Notes under the pieces: generated by a model | Seen by the model: the letters and a program-made list of their open reading frames with translations, nothing else | What the model was told of the DNA's origin: nothing | Database searches by the model: none | Shown here: positions 1 to 5,117 of the stretch, piece after piece | Layout: the number at the start of each line of letters is the position of its first letter | Position numbering within the stretch: the first letter of the stretch is position 1 | Program-made: the position numbers and the translations under genes | Assembly: GCA_903870955.1 (NCBI GenBank) | Contig: CAIQEX010000449.1 | Coordinates: 1-5,117 of the forward strand | Reading direction: 5' to 3' | Length of the DNA: 5,117 nt | DNA from: an uncultured beta proteobacterium | GTDB lineage: Bacteria; Pseudomonadota; Gammaproteobacteria; Burkholderiales; Burkholderiaceae_C

Positions 1-142
1 ACATACGGCAATTTGCCGCGATGCTGAGTTTCTTGTGGTAGCAAAAATGGGGGATGTAGGTTCCAGCTTTGTCGGCCGCATGCATCACCATGCTGCCTTC
101 AGAGATTTCTACCTTTTTACCGTCGAGTTCGATTTCAATCAT
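1..142 (-). CDS. nuoG: NADH-quinone oxidoreductase subunit G, N-terminal fragment (gene runs off the left edge)
   Basis: Only the first 47 codons lie in the window. NuoG is the large iron-sulfur subunit of the peripheral arm of complex I; it passes electrons from NuoF towards NuoI and NuoB. The visible part is the start of the N-terminal 2Fe-2S ferredoxin-like domain: it opens MIEIELDGKKVEI, a beta-hairpin typical of this fold. It then shows HFCYHKKLSIAANCRM at residues 32-47, giving the first two cluster ligands, Cys34 and Cys45, with the family's C-x10-C spacing. The remaining ligands fall outside the window. The ATG at 142 lies 12 bases after the nuoF stop. The ribosome binding site is weak (GCGAG about 9 bases upstream at best), so translational coupling to nuoF is plausible. 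Identity is near certain; the fate of the rest of the gene cannot be judged. Confidence 0.95.
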   Translation of the reverse strand, partial: MIEIELDGKKVEISEGSMVMHAADKAGTYIPHFCYHKKLSIAANCRM

Positions 143-154
143 GGGGTAACTCGC

Positions 155-1510
155 TTATGCGGCGGTGGCCGTGACCATGCAGGTCTTGTGCTCAACGTGG
201 TGCACGAATTCGTGCCGGAAATGCTTGATCATGGCGCGCACTGGCATAGCCGCGGCATCGCCTAGCGCGCAGATGGTACGTCCCATAATGTTCTCAGCAA
301 CGTTGTCCAAAAGGTCCAGATCAGCGCTGCGTCCATGGCCCGTCTCAATGCGGTCCACCACGCGCGACAGCCAGCCCGTGCCTTCACGGCAGGGCGTGCA
401 TTGGCCACAGGATTCATGCGCGTAAAAGTAGCTCAATCGTTGCAGCGCCTTGACCATGCAACGGCTGTCGTCCATCACGATAACCGCACCGGAACCCAAC
501 ATCGAGCCAGCCTTGGAAATGGAGTCATAGTCCATCGTGCATTCCATGATGATGGATGCTGGCAAGACGGGCGAAGATGATCCACCGGGAATTACGGCCT
601 TGAGGGTTCGTCCCTTGCGCACACCACCGGCGAGCTCGAGCAGTTTGGCAAACGGTGTACCCATGGGCACTTCATAATTGCCGGGTAGTTCTACGTCACC
701 ACTGACCGAATAGATTTTGGTACCACCGTTATTCGGTTTGCCGCACTCCAGGTAAGCCTGTGCTCCGTTGCGGATGATCCAAGGGACCGCAGCAAAGGTT
801 TCCGTGTTGTTAATTGTCGTGGGCTTGCCATACATACCGAAGCTGGCGGGGAATGGCGGCTTAAAGCGGGGCTGCCCTTTCTTGCCTTCCAGCGATTCCA
901 GCAATGCGGTTTCTTCACCGCAAATGTAGGCGCCGAAACCATGGGCTGCATGCAACTGAAAGCTGAACTCGCTTCCCAGAATTTTGTCGCCCAAATAGCC
1001 CGCAGCACGGGCTTCTTCCAGAGCTTCTTCAAAGCGTTCATAGGAAGCAAAAATTTCGCCATGGATGTAGTTGTAGCCCACGGTGACGCCCATCGCGTAG
1101 GCGGCAATGATCATGCCTTCGATCACGATATGCGGGTTGAACTGCAGAATGTCTCGATCCTTGCAGGTTCCCGGTTCACCCTCGTCCGAGTTGCAGACCA
1201 GATACTTCTGCCCTGGGAACTTGCGGGGCATGAAACTCCACTTCAACCCGGTCGGGAATCCTGCACCGCCACGACCACGCAATGCCGACTCTTTAACTGT
1301 GGCAATTACCTGATCCTGGTTCAAGCCTTCGCCACCGTCCTTGCCCAGAATCTTGCGAAGCGCCTGGTATCCACCGCGCGATTCGTAGTCTTTGATGCGC
1401 CAGTTGGTACCGTTCAGTCCAGCATAAATTTGCGGATTGATGTGCCTGTCATGGAAACATGTTTGCACGCCGGTAGCGGCGAACTGGTCAATGATGTCTT
1501 GCGCGCTCAT
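155..1510 (-). CDS. nuoF: NADH-quinone oxidoreductase subunit F (51 kDa, NADH- and FMN-binding)
   Basis: A full-length 451-residue NuoF, the peripheral subunit on the cytoplasmic side that binds NADH, reduces FMN by hydride transfer and passes electrons to 4Fe-4S cluster N3. Motifs in order: the glycine-rich FMN/NADH segment [13 protein letters not shown] at 79-91; [14 protein letters not shown] at 107-120; the first 51-kDa signature around [16 protein letters not shown] at 191-206; and the N3 cluster site [12 protein letters not shown] at 366-377 with ligands Cys368, Cys371 and Cys374. The fourth ligand is Cys414 in RTICALGD. Its ATG overlaps the nuoE stop as ATGA (1507-1510), and GGAAGG at 1517-1522 sits 6 bases upstream as the Shine-Dalgarno, within the nuoE 3' end. 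Phe192 stands where the written consensus for the signature has Ala or Met; I recall [10 protein letters not shown] as usual in betaproteobacteria, so I read it as lineage variation. No truncation or frameshift is seen. Confidence 0.98.
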   Translation of the reverse strand: MSAQDIIDQFAATGVQTCFHDRHINPQIYAGLNGTNWRIKDYESRGGYQALRKILGKDGGEGLNQDQVIATVKESALRGRGGAGFPTGLKWSFMPRKFPGQKYLVCNSDEGEPGTCKDRDILQFNPHIVIEGMIIAAYAMGVTVGYNYIHGEIFASYERFEEALEEARAAGYLGDKILGSEFSFQLHAAHGFGAYICGEETALLESLEGKKGQPRFKPPFPASFGMYGKPTTINNTETFAAVPWIIRNGAQAYLECGKPNNGGTKIYSVSGDVELPGNYEVPMGTPFAKLLELAGGVRKGRTLKAVIPGGSSSPVLPASIIMECTMDYDSISKAGSMLGSGAVIVMDDSRCMVKALQRLSYFYAHESCGQCTPCREGTGWLSRVVDRIETGHGRSADLDLLDNVAENIMGRTICALGDAAAMPVRAMIKHFRHEFVHHVEHKTCMVTATAA

Positions 1511-1998
1511 TCCTTGCCTTCCGCGGCACGGATGCCGTCTACCAACTGGTCAAGCTTCTCATCCGTCATGAAACTGCACATCTTGCGGTCATTCACCAAC
1601 AGCACGGGAGAATCGGCACAAGCACCCAGGCACTCGCTTTGTTGCAGCGTAAACAAACCATCCGCAGTGGTCTCACCCATATGGATGCCAAGCTTCCTTT
1701 CCAGATGATGCAGAGCCCTTTGACCATCGCGCAACTGGCAAGGCAAATTGGTACAAACATTGAGCTTGAACTTGCCCACCGGGCGCTGGTTGTACATGTT
1801 GTAAAAGGTGGTCACTTCATGCACCGCCATGGGTGCCATGTCAAGATAGTCGGCCACCACTTGTTCACTCTCGGCACTGACATAGCCGAGTTCGTGCTGG
1901 ACAATGCCGAGGCAGGCCATCACGGCGGACTGCTTCTGGTCAGCGGGATATTTAGCAACTTCTTTGGCGAAGCGCGCTTTGGTAGCGTCCGAGATCAT
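1507..1998 (-). CDS. nuoE: NADH-quinone oxidoreductase subunit E (24 kDa, 2Fe-2S)
   Basis: A full-length 163-residue NuoE, the thioredoxin-fold 2Fe-2S subunit (cluster N1a) that pairs with NuoF at the tip of the peripheral arm. The N-terminal half is helical and contains the family block around [16 protein letters not shown] at 60-75. The four cluster ligands are visible: Cys82 and Cys87 in VCTNLPCQL (C-x4-C), and Cys123 and Cys127 in [11 protein letters not shown] (C-x3-C). The ATG at 1998 overlaps the nuoD stop by the ATGA arrangement (1995-1998), and GGAGAG at 2007-2012 lies 8 bases upstream, inside the end of nuoD. This start matches the usual beginning of the family ([18 protein letters not shown]), so I keep it. 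The overlaps on both sides suggest tight translational coupling in nuoD-E-F. Confidence 0.98.
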   Translation of the reverse strand: MISDATKARFAKEVAKYPADQKQSAVMACLGIVQHELGYVSAESEQVVADYLDMAPMAVHEVTTFYNMYNQRPVGKFKLNVCTNLPCQLRDGQRALHHLERKLGIHMGETTADGLFTLQQSECLGACADSPVLLVNDRKMCSFMTDEKLDQLVDGIRAAEGKE

Positions 1999-3248
1999 CG
2001 ATCAATCTCTCCAAAAACAATATCAATGGTTCCAATGACCGCAACCGCATCGGCAATCATGTGCCCGCTGGCCAACTCATTGAGACCTGACAAATGCACA
2101 AAACCTGGCGGTCGAATCTTCAAGCGATACGGCTTGTTGGCGCCATCACTCACGATGTAAATGCCAAACTCTCCCTTGGGATGCTCAACAGCCGCATAAG
2201 CCTCTCCCTCGGGCACGCGAAAGCCTTCAGTAAATAGCTTGAAATGGTGAATCAACTCTTCCATGCTGGACTTCATGGATTCCCGCGATGGAGGCGCAAC
2301 TTTGTGGTTATCGGTAATCACCGGGCCCGGATTCGCGCGCAGCCACGTTACGCACTGTTTGATCAGTTCGTTGGACTGCTTCATCTCTTCCATGCGAACC
2401 AGATAGCGGTCATATACGTCGCCGGTCTTGCCCACTGGAATATCGAAATCCAGTTGGTCATACGCATCGTATGGCTGCTTCTTGCGCAAGTCCCAAGCAA
2501 TGCCGGAGCCACGCAACATCGGACCGGTAAATCCCATATTCAAAGCGCGCTCGGGCGTCACAATGCCAATGTCCACGGTACGCTGTTTCCAGATGCGATT
2601 GTCCGTCAGCAAGGTGTGGTACTCGGCCAGACAGGCAGGGAAACGCGTCGTGAAGTCTTCGATGTAATCGAGCAAGGAACCTTGGCGGTTTCGGTTCAAT
2701 TCTTCAATGCCCTTGGCATTGCGAACCTTGCTTGCCTTGAACTGCGGCATCGTTTCGGGCAAATCGCGATAAACACCACCCGGACGAAAGTACGCTGCAT
2801 GCATGCGCGCGCCGCTCGCGGCTTCGTACATGTCAAACAGATCTTCCCGCTCACGGAACGTGTAGATCAGAATAGTGGAGCTACCCAGATCATTACCATG
2901 TGAACCAAGCCACATCAGGTGATTCAGCAAGCGGGTAATTTCTGCAAACATCACGCGGATGTATTGCGCGCGAATCGGCACCTCAATGCCAAGCAACTTT
3001 TCAATCGCCAAGCAATATGCATGCTCGTTGCACATCATCGAGACGTAGTCCAAACGGTCCATGTAAGGAAGCGACTGGATATAGGTCTTGGTTTCGGCCA
3101 ACTTTTCGGTGGCACGGTGGAGTAGACCAATGTGCGGATCGGCGCGCTGGATCACCTCACCATCGAGTTCCAACACAAGACGCAACACGCCGTGTGCCGC
3201 CGGATGCTGCGGACCAAAATTGAGGGTGTAGTTCTTGATTTCAGCCAT
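1995..3248 (-). CDS. nuoD: NADH-quinone oxidoreductase subunit D (49 kDa, quinone-site subunit)
   Basis: A full-length 417-residue NuoD, related to the large subunit of NiFe hydrogenases. With NuoB it forms the quinone-reduction site at the junction of the peripheral and membrane arms. The N terminus carries [14 protein letters not shown] at 10-23. By comparison with the Thermus homologue Nqo4, His19 and Tyr68 (in DRLDY) correspond to the quinone headgroup ligands His38 and Tyr87. The 49-kDa signature [12 protein letters not shown] is at 43-54. The C-terminal part contains [13 protein letters not shown] and the family ending with GEIDR. It is a separate gene, not fused to nuoC as in E. coli. 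The ATG at 3248 has AGAGG at 3259-3263, a rather long 10 bases upstream. It follows a 102-base non-coding gap, the only sizeable one among the nuo genes here, and its leader resembles that of nuoA. Confidence 0.98.
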   Translation of the reverse strand: MAEIKNYTLNFGPQHPAAHGVLRLVLELDGEVIQRADPHIGLLHRATEKLAETKTYIQSLPYMDRLDYVSMMCNEHAYCLAIEKLLGIEVPIRAQYIRVMFAEITRLLNHLMWLGSHGNDLGSSTILIYTFREREDLFDMYEAASGARMHAAYFRPGGVYRDLPETMPQFKASKVRNAKGIEELNRNRQGSLLDYIEDFTTRFPACLAEYHTLLTDNRIWKQRTVDIGIVTPERALNMGFTGPMLRGSGIAWDLRKKQPYDAYDQLDFDIPVGKTGDVYDRYLVRMEEMKQSNELIKQCVTWLRANPGPVITDNHKVAPPSRESMKSSMEELIHHFKLFTEGFRVPEGEAYAAVEHPKGEFGIYIVSDGANKPYRLKIRPPGFVHLSGLNELASGHMIADAVAVIGTIDIVFGEIDR

Positions 3249-3283
3249 GTTGTTCTAACCTCTGCGAATTGCAGCAGCACCGG

Positions 3284-3318
3284 GTTGCCCCAAGAAAGGC
3301 AACAACCCCACGCGGGGT
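3284..3318 (-). promoter_or_regulatory. Two adjacent potential stem-loops in the nuoC-nuoD intergenic leader
   Basis: In transcript direction the first hairpin is ACCCC-GCGT-GGGGT (3318-3305, 5-bp stem, 4-base loop). It is followed at once by GTTGCC-TTTCTTGG-GGCAAC (3303-3284, 6-bp stem, 8-base loop). The second stem can lengthen by pairing CC at 3283-3282 with upstream GG if two U residues bulge, and that pairing would compete with the first hairpin. No run of U follows, so neither looks like an intrinsic terminator. The rest of the 102-base gap (3249-3350) shows no open reading frame and no convincing sigma-70 promoter. What is seen is the inverted repeats; a role as attenuator, RNA processing site or stabiliser of the downstream mRNA is inference. 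Confidence 0.5.
3287..3298 (-). repeat. 12-bp leader repeat, copy upstream of nuoD
   Basis: Read in transcript direction the sequence is CTTTCTTGGGGC, identical to a copy at 4844-4855 upstream of nuoA. The copy ends 38 bases before the nuoD ATG. It is followed by TGCAATT and then TTAGAACAAC immediately before the ATG, matching TGCAATT and TTAGATCAAAAG before nuoA. Relative to the nuoA leader, this copy carries about ten extra bases between the 12-mer and TGCAATT. The core TTTCTTGG is exactly the loop of the second hairpin in this gap. Confidence 0.6.
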
Positions 3319-3350
3319 AGCGCAAACTACGAAGTGACTAGCCAGGGAAC

Positions 3351-3962
3351 TCATTTATTCAGCCCCCCATAGTTGTCTTCGCGAATCACACGCGGTACGT
3401 TCTCACGCGCTTCGATGGTGACGGGTTGGTACACCACACGCGCCTGCTCTGCGTCGTAACGCATTTCCACGTGGCCTTCGGTTGGGAAATCCTTACGGAA
3501 AGGATGACCGATAAAGCCGTAATCCGTGAGAATTCTTCGCAAATCTTCGTGGCCCTCAAACACAATGCCAAAAAGATCAAACGCTTCACGCTCGAACCAG
3601 TTTGCAGTGGTCCAAATTTTGCTGACGGACGCCACCACAGGCATGTTGTCGTCAGCAGCAAAGACCTTCAAGCGAAGACGCTGATTGAGGGAAACAGACA
3701 GGAAGTGAACCACGATGCAGAAACGCGAACCCTGATAGTCCCCGTTTTTGTAATCCAGATAGTCCACACCGCATAAGTCAATGAGTTGCTCAAATTGACA
3801 TCCTGGCGCATCACGCAGGATTTGCGCGACAGCCAGGTAGTTGTCGGCGGCAACCTGAACAGTCACCTCACCCAATGCAATAACGATGTTTTGAACCTTG
3901 TCACCCAAGGCGGTCAATACCGCATCACGGGTAACTTCAGGGCGTACGGAAAAAGTTGTCAT
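3351..3962 (-). CDS. nuoC: NADH-quinone oxidoreductase subunit C (30 kDa)
   Basis: A full-length 203-residue NuoC, a cofactor-free subunit of the connecting module that packs against NuoD and helps assemble the peripheral arm. The N-terminal alpha/beta domain includes [12 protein letters not shown] at 60-71. The 30-kDa signature spans 124-145, starting [15 protein letters not shown] and ending LRRIL, with the conserved Glu124, Arg125, Glu126, His138 and paired Arg142-Arg143. It is followed by [12 protein letters not shown] at 149-160, which is strongly conserved in the family. The ATG at 3962 is 9 bases after the nuoB stop, and AAGGA at 3968-3972 lies 5 bases upstream, a good ribosome binding site overlapping the nuoB stop codon. 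The protein ends DNYGGLNK. There is no fusion to nuoD, as is usual for betaproteobacteria. Confidence 0.98.
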   Translation of the reverse strand: MTTFSVRPEVTRDAVLTALGDKVQNIVIALGEVTVQVAADNYLAVAQILRDAPGCQFEQLIDLCGVDYLDYKNGDYQGSRFCIVVHFLSVSLNQRLRLKVFAADDNMPVVASVSKIWTTANWFEREAFDLFGIVFEGHEDLRRILTDYGFIGHPFRKDFPTEGHVEMRYDAEQARVVYQPVTIEARENVPRVIREDNYGGLNK

Positions 3963-3971
3963 GCTGATCCT

Positions 3972-4451
3972 TTAGGCCCGCGCAATGGTCTGGGTACGTC
4001 GAATCTTTAACTGCAGCTGCATGATGCCGTAGATCAGTGCTTCTGCCGTTGGAGGGCAACCTGGCACGTATACATCGACCGGCACAATGCGATCACACCC
4101 CCGGACGACCGAGTAGCTGTAATGGTAATAGCCGCCACCGTTGGCACAGGAGCCCATGCTAATCACCCAGCGCGGCTCCGACATCTGGTCATAAACCTTG
4201 CGGAAGGCTGGCGCCATCTTGTTGGTCAATGTTCCCGCCACGATCATCAAATCCGACTGACGCGGGCTGGCGCGAAACACCTCGGCACCAAAGCGACTTA
4301 AGTCGTATCGGGCACATGCTGCATGCATCATTTCCACCGCACAACAAGCCAGACCAAAGGTCATCGGCCACACGGACCCGGTTTTGGCCCAGTTCATCAC
4401 CGAGTCGTAACTCGTTGTGACAAAGCCTTCTTTAAGAACACCTTCAATCAT
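3972..4451 (-). CDS. nuoB: NADH-quinone oxidoreductase subunit B (PSST homologue, cluster N2)
   Basis: A 159-residue NuoB, which holds 4Fe-4S cluster N2, the last electron carrier before quinone, at the interface with NuoD. The ligands are the unusual adjacent pair Cys36-Cys37 in [12 protein letters not shown], Cys102 in [15 protein letters not shown], and Cys132 in the signature [17 protein letters not shown] at 118-134. I chose the ATG at 4451. It gives the family start [10 protein letters not shown], and GGGAG lies 7 bases upstream. The frame stays open upstream to a TTG at 4496, but that would add 15 unrelated residues and overlap nuoA by 41 bases. With the ATG start the gene begins 4 bases after the nuoA stop. 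Thr75 (GTLTNKM) stands where some relatives have Cys; it is not a cluster ligand. Confidence 0.97.
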   Translation of the reverse strand: MIEGVLKEGFVTTSYDSVMNWAKTGSVWPMTFGLACCAVEMMHAACARYDLSRFGAEVFRASPRQSDLMIVAGTLTNKMAPAFRKVYDQMSEPRWVISMGSCANGGGYYHYSYSVVRGCDRIVPVDVYVPGCPPTAEALIYGIMQLQLKIRRTQTIARA

Positions 4452-4455
4452 CTGA

Positions 4456-4815
4456 TTACTCCCAGTCGAGGGCGCCTTTTTTCCACATGTAGACAAAACC
4501 TATTGTCAGCACAGCCACAAATTCCAAGCCAATCAAGAAACCCATGAACCCCGTCTCTTTGAGTGTCACAGCCCAGGGAAACAAAAAGGCGGTTTCCAAG
4601 TCAAACAAAATAAACAGAATGGCCACGAGGTAATAGCGAACGTCAAACTTCATTCGCGCATCTTCAAATGCTTCGAAGCCACATTCGTAGGGGGAATTTT
4701 TAGCCGCATCCGGCCGATTGGGGCCCAACACGTAACCGATGACTTGGGGCGCAACACCGATACCGATGCCAACCAAGATGAACAAGAGGACGGGAAGATA
4801 TTGATCGAGGTTCAT
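4456..4815 (-). CDS. nuoA: NADH-quinone oxidoreductase subunit A (ND3 homologue, membrane subunit)
   Basis: A full-length 119-residue NuoA, the ND3-type membrane subunit. Three hydrophobic helices are evident at about 7-30, 62-82 and 90-110. Between the first and second lies the conserved loop with [10 protein letters not shown] (41-50), including Glu44 and Cys45; this loop reaches towards the quinone cavity in known complex I structures. The second helix carries the conserved acidic residues Asp72 and Glu74 in [12 protein letters not shown], and Glu98 lies in the third helix. The start [11 protein letters not shown] is typical of the family. No good Shine-Dalgarno precedes the ATG at 4815 (only AAAAG adjacent), unlike the following genes. 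It is the first nuo gene, 63 bases downstream of a tRNA-Leu gene on the same strand. Confidence 0.97.
   Translation of the reverse strand: MNLDQYLPVLLFILVGIGIGVAPQVIGYVLGPNRPDAAKNSPYECGFEAFEDARMKFDVRYYLVAILFILFDLETAFLFPWAVTLKETGFMGFLIGLEFVAVLTIGFVYMWKKGALDWE
4459..4463 (-). promoter_or_regulatory. Ribosome binding site that fixes the nuoB start
   Basis: GGGAG in transcript direction, 7 bases before the ATG at 4451. It lies within the last two sense codons (Trp, Glu) of nuoA, so ribosomes finishing nuoA would pass straight over it. It supports the short nuoB start against the in-frame TTG at 4496, which lies within nuoA. Confidence 0.75.
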
Positions 4816-4839
4816 CTTTTGATCTAATCACCGTAAATT

Positions 4840-4869
4840 GCAAGCCCCAAGAAAGATTCCTGTGCTTGC
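4840..4869 (-). promoter_or_regulatory. Potential stem-loop in the nuoA leader
   Basis: In transcript direction GCAAGC (4869-4864) can pair with GCTTGC (4845-4840), a 6-bp stem closing an 18-base loop that contains TTTCTTGGG. It sits between the tRNA-Leu 3' end and the nuoA start. No U-run follows, so it is not an intrinsic terminator, and read-through from secG/tRNA into nuo is plausible. A 6-bp stem with so large a loop can arise by chance; the support comes from the comparable hairpin before nuoD, where the same TTTCTTGG also falls in the loop. Confidence 0.4.
4844..4855 (-). repeat. 12-bp leader repeat, copy upstream of nuoA
   Basis: CTTTCTTGGGGC in transcript direction, identical to 3287-3298. 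It ends 28 bases before the nuoA ATG and is followed by TTGCAATT and then TTAGATCAAAAG running into the start codon. The equivalent blocks occur in the same order before nuoD. Confidence 0.6.
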
Positions 4870-4878
4870 CTATATATC

Positions 4879-4963
4879 TGGTGCCGTCGGCGAGACTCGA
4901 ACTCGCACAGCTTTCGCCACTACCCCCTCAAGATAGCGTGTCTACCAATTTCACCACGACGGC
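4879..4963 (-). tRNA. tRNA-Leu (anticodon GAG)
   Basis: An 85-base class II tRNA with the CCA end encoded. The acceptor stem is GCCGTCG (4963-4957) with CGACGGC (4889-4883), followed by A and CCA. The D-loop has the typical GAAATTGGTAGAC. The anticodon stem is CTATC/GGTAG with one U-G pair. The loop TTGAGGG puts the anticodon GAG at 4929-4927, reading CUC and CUU leucine codons. The long variable arm, about 13 bases, folds as GGC-GAAA-GCT, as expected for leucine. The T stem-loop is GCGAG-TTCGAGT-CTCGC. The strand and spacing suggest co-transcription between secG and nuoA; release by RNase P and 3' processing would then leave a new 5' end for the nuo message. In E. coli a tRNA-Leu(GAG) gene also follows secG. 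Confidence 0.97.
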
Positions 4964-5037
4964 GGCTTACTTTGCTGAACTTGCATGAGGAACCCGAAGG
5001 CATTTTGCTTGTTCTGCGCCCTAGAGTTTACCCTGAA

Positions 5038-5062
5038 TTCACCCCGCTATTTGTAGGGTGAA
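5038..5062 (-). promoter_or_regulatory. Inverted repeat just after secG
   Basis: In transcript direction TTCACCC (5062-5056) and GGGTGAA (5044-5038) form a perfect 7-bp stem with an 11-base loop, starting 5 bases after the secG stop. No T-run follows, so it is a poor match to an intrinsic terminator. It could protect the secG message 3' end or mark a processing site ahead of the tRNA. The rest of the secG-tRNA gap (4964-5037) shows no clear promoter or reading frame; only a 3-bp stem capped by TTCG is visible near 5000. Confidence 0.4.
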
Positions 5063-5067
5063 GCGAA

Positions 5068-5117
5068 TTACTTGGATGGAATTTGCGCTGCGCCAGATGC
5101 CGGAACTGCAGGCGTAA
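5068..5117 (-). CDS. secG: Preprotein translocase subunit SecG, C-terminal end (gene runs off the right edge)
   Basis: Only the last 15 residues and the stop are present, reading TPAVPASGAAQIPSK and then TAA at 5070-5068. SecG is the small two-helix subunit of the SecYEG protein translocation channel in the inner membrane. The visible part is the low-complexity Ala/Pro/Ser-rich cytoplasmic tail that typically ends SecG in betaproteobacteria; this and the conserved order secG, tRNA-Leu, nuoA are the basis of the call. The tail itself has no diagnostic motif, so identity rests largely on context. Confidence 0.75.
   Translation of the reverse strand, partial: TPAVPASGAAQIPSK

Noticed and set aside
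889..940. Phe192 in the NuoF signature [10 protein letters not shown] where the written consensus has Ala or Met
   Set aside because: All catalytic and cluster residues around it are intact, and from memory this wording is common in betaproteobacteria, so it is not evidence of altered function.
941..1708. A 255-codon open frame on the plus strand opposite nuoF and nuoE
   Set aside because: It lies antisense to two genes with complete cofactor motifs, spans their junction, and its translation shows no recognisable domain. Long antisense frames are common opposite conserved genes of this base composition.
1639..2160. A 173-codon open frame on the plus strand opposite nuoE and the end of nuoD
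   Set aside because: Antisense to conserved coding sequence, with no family resemblance seen in its translation.
2244..2903. A 219-codon open frame on the plus strand opposite nuoD
   Set aside because: It is fully inside nuoD, with no recognisable motif and no convincing ribosome binding site; treated as a shadow of the nuoD reading frame.
4452..4496. An upstream TTG start for nuoB giving 15 more residues
   Set aside because: It would overlap nuoA by 41 bases, the added residues are unlike the family N terminus, and the ATG at 4451 has a well-placed GGGAG.
4870..4878. TATATA just after the tRNA as a -10 promoter element for nuoA
   Set aside because: No -35-like sequence stands at the right distance upstream; that position falls within the tRNA acceptor end. 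A lone AT-rich hexamer is not enough.
4879..4963. tRNA-Leu as an integration site for a mobile element
   Set aside because: No second copy of the tRNA 3' end, no integrase and no foreign-looking sequence are present; the flanks are core genes in their usual order.

Overview
The window is a piece of the respiratory complex I (NDH-1, proton-pumping NADH:quinone oxidoreductase) operon. Every gene in it is transcribed on the minus strand, so biological order runs from the right edge to the left: secG (3' end only), tRNA-Leu(GAG), nuoA, nuoB, nuoC, nuoD, nuoE, nuoF, nuoG (5' end only). All six complete nuo genes are intact, of normal family length, and carry their expected cofactor ligands and signature residues.

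The organism looks like a betaproteobacterium of the order Burkholderiales, possibly Comamonadaceae or a near relative. The reasons are the secG / tRNA-Leu / nuoA linkage, separate nuoC and nuoD genes (fused in Escherichia coli), and protein wording familiar from that group (for example the first 47 residues of NuoG, the NuoF stretch after the NADH motif, and the NuoB start [10 protein letters not shown]). GC content is roughly half, lower than in many Comamonadaceae, so I do not name a genus.

Layout. 5068-5117 is the last 16 codons of secG. 4964-5067 is a 104-base gap with one clean 7-bp inverted repeat. 4879-4963 is a class II tRNA-Leu with encoded CCA. 4816-4878 is a 63-base spacer to nuoA with no recognisable terminator. 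nuoA, nuoB and nuoC follow with gaps of 4 and 9 bases. A 102-base non-coding gap (3249-3350) separates nuoC from nuoD. nuoD/nuoE and nuoE/nuoF overlap through ATGA, and nuoG starts 12 bases after nuoF.

How the genes work together. NuoE, NuoF and NuoG form the NADH-oxidising arm: FMN in NuoF, 2Fe-2S in NuoE, and the iron-sulfur chain in NuoG. NuoB, NuoC and NuoD form the connecting module that carries electrons through cluster N2 to quinone. NuoA is a membrane subunit beside the quinone chamber. The remaining membrane subunits (nuoH-N) would be expected beyond the left edge.

Most of the window is ordinary core metabolism. The one feature I cannot explain from known genes is a shared leader element. 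The non-coding sequences just upstream of nuoA and nuoD carry an identical 12-mer, each next to an AATTGCA block and a TTAGA(N)CAA block at matching distances from the start codon, and in each the 12-mer sits largely in the loop of a possible hairpin whose stem sequence differs. This may be a repeated cis-regulatory RNA or DNA element. It is the best candidate here for something undescribed.
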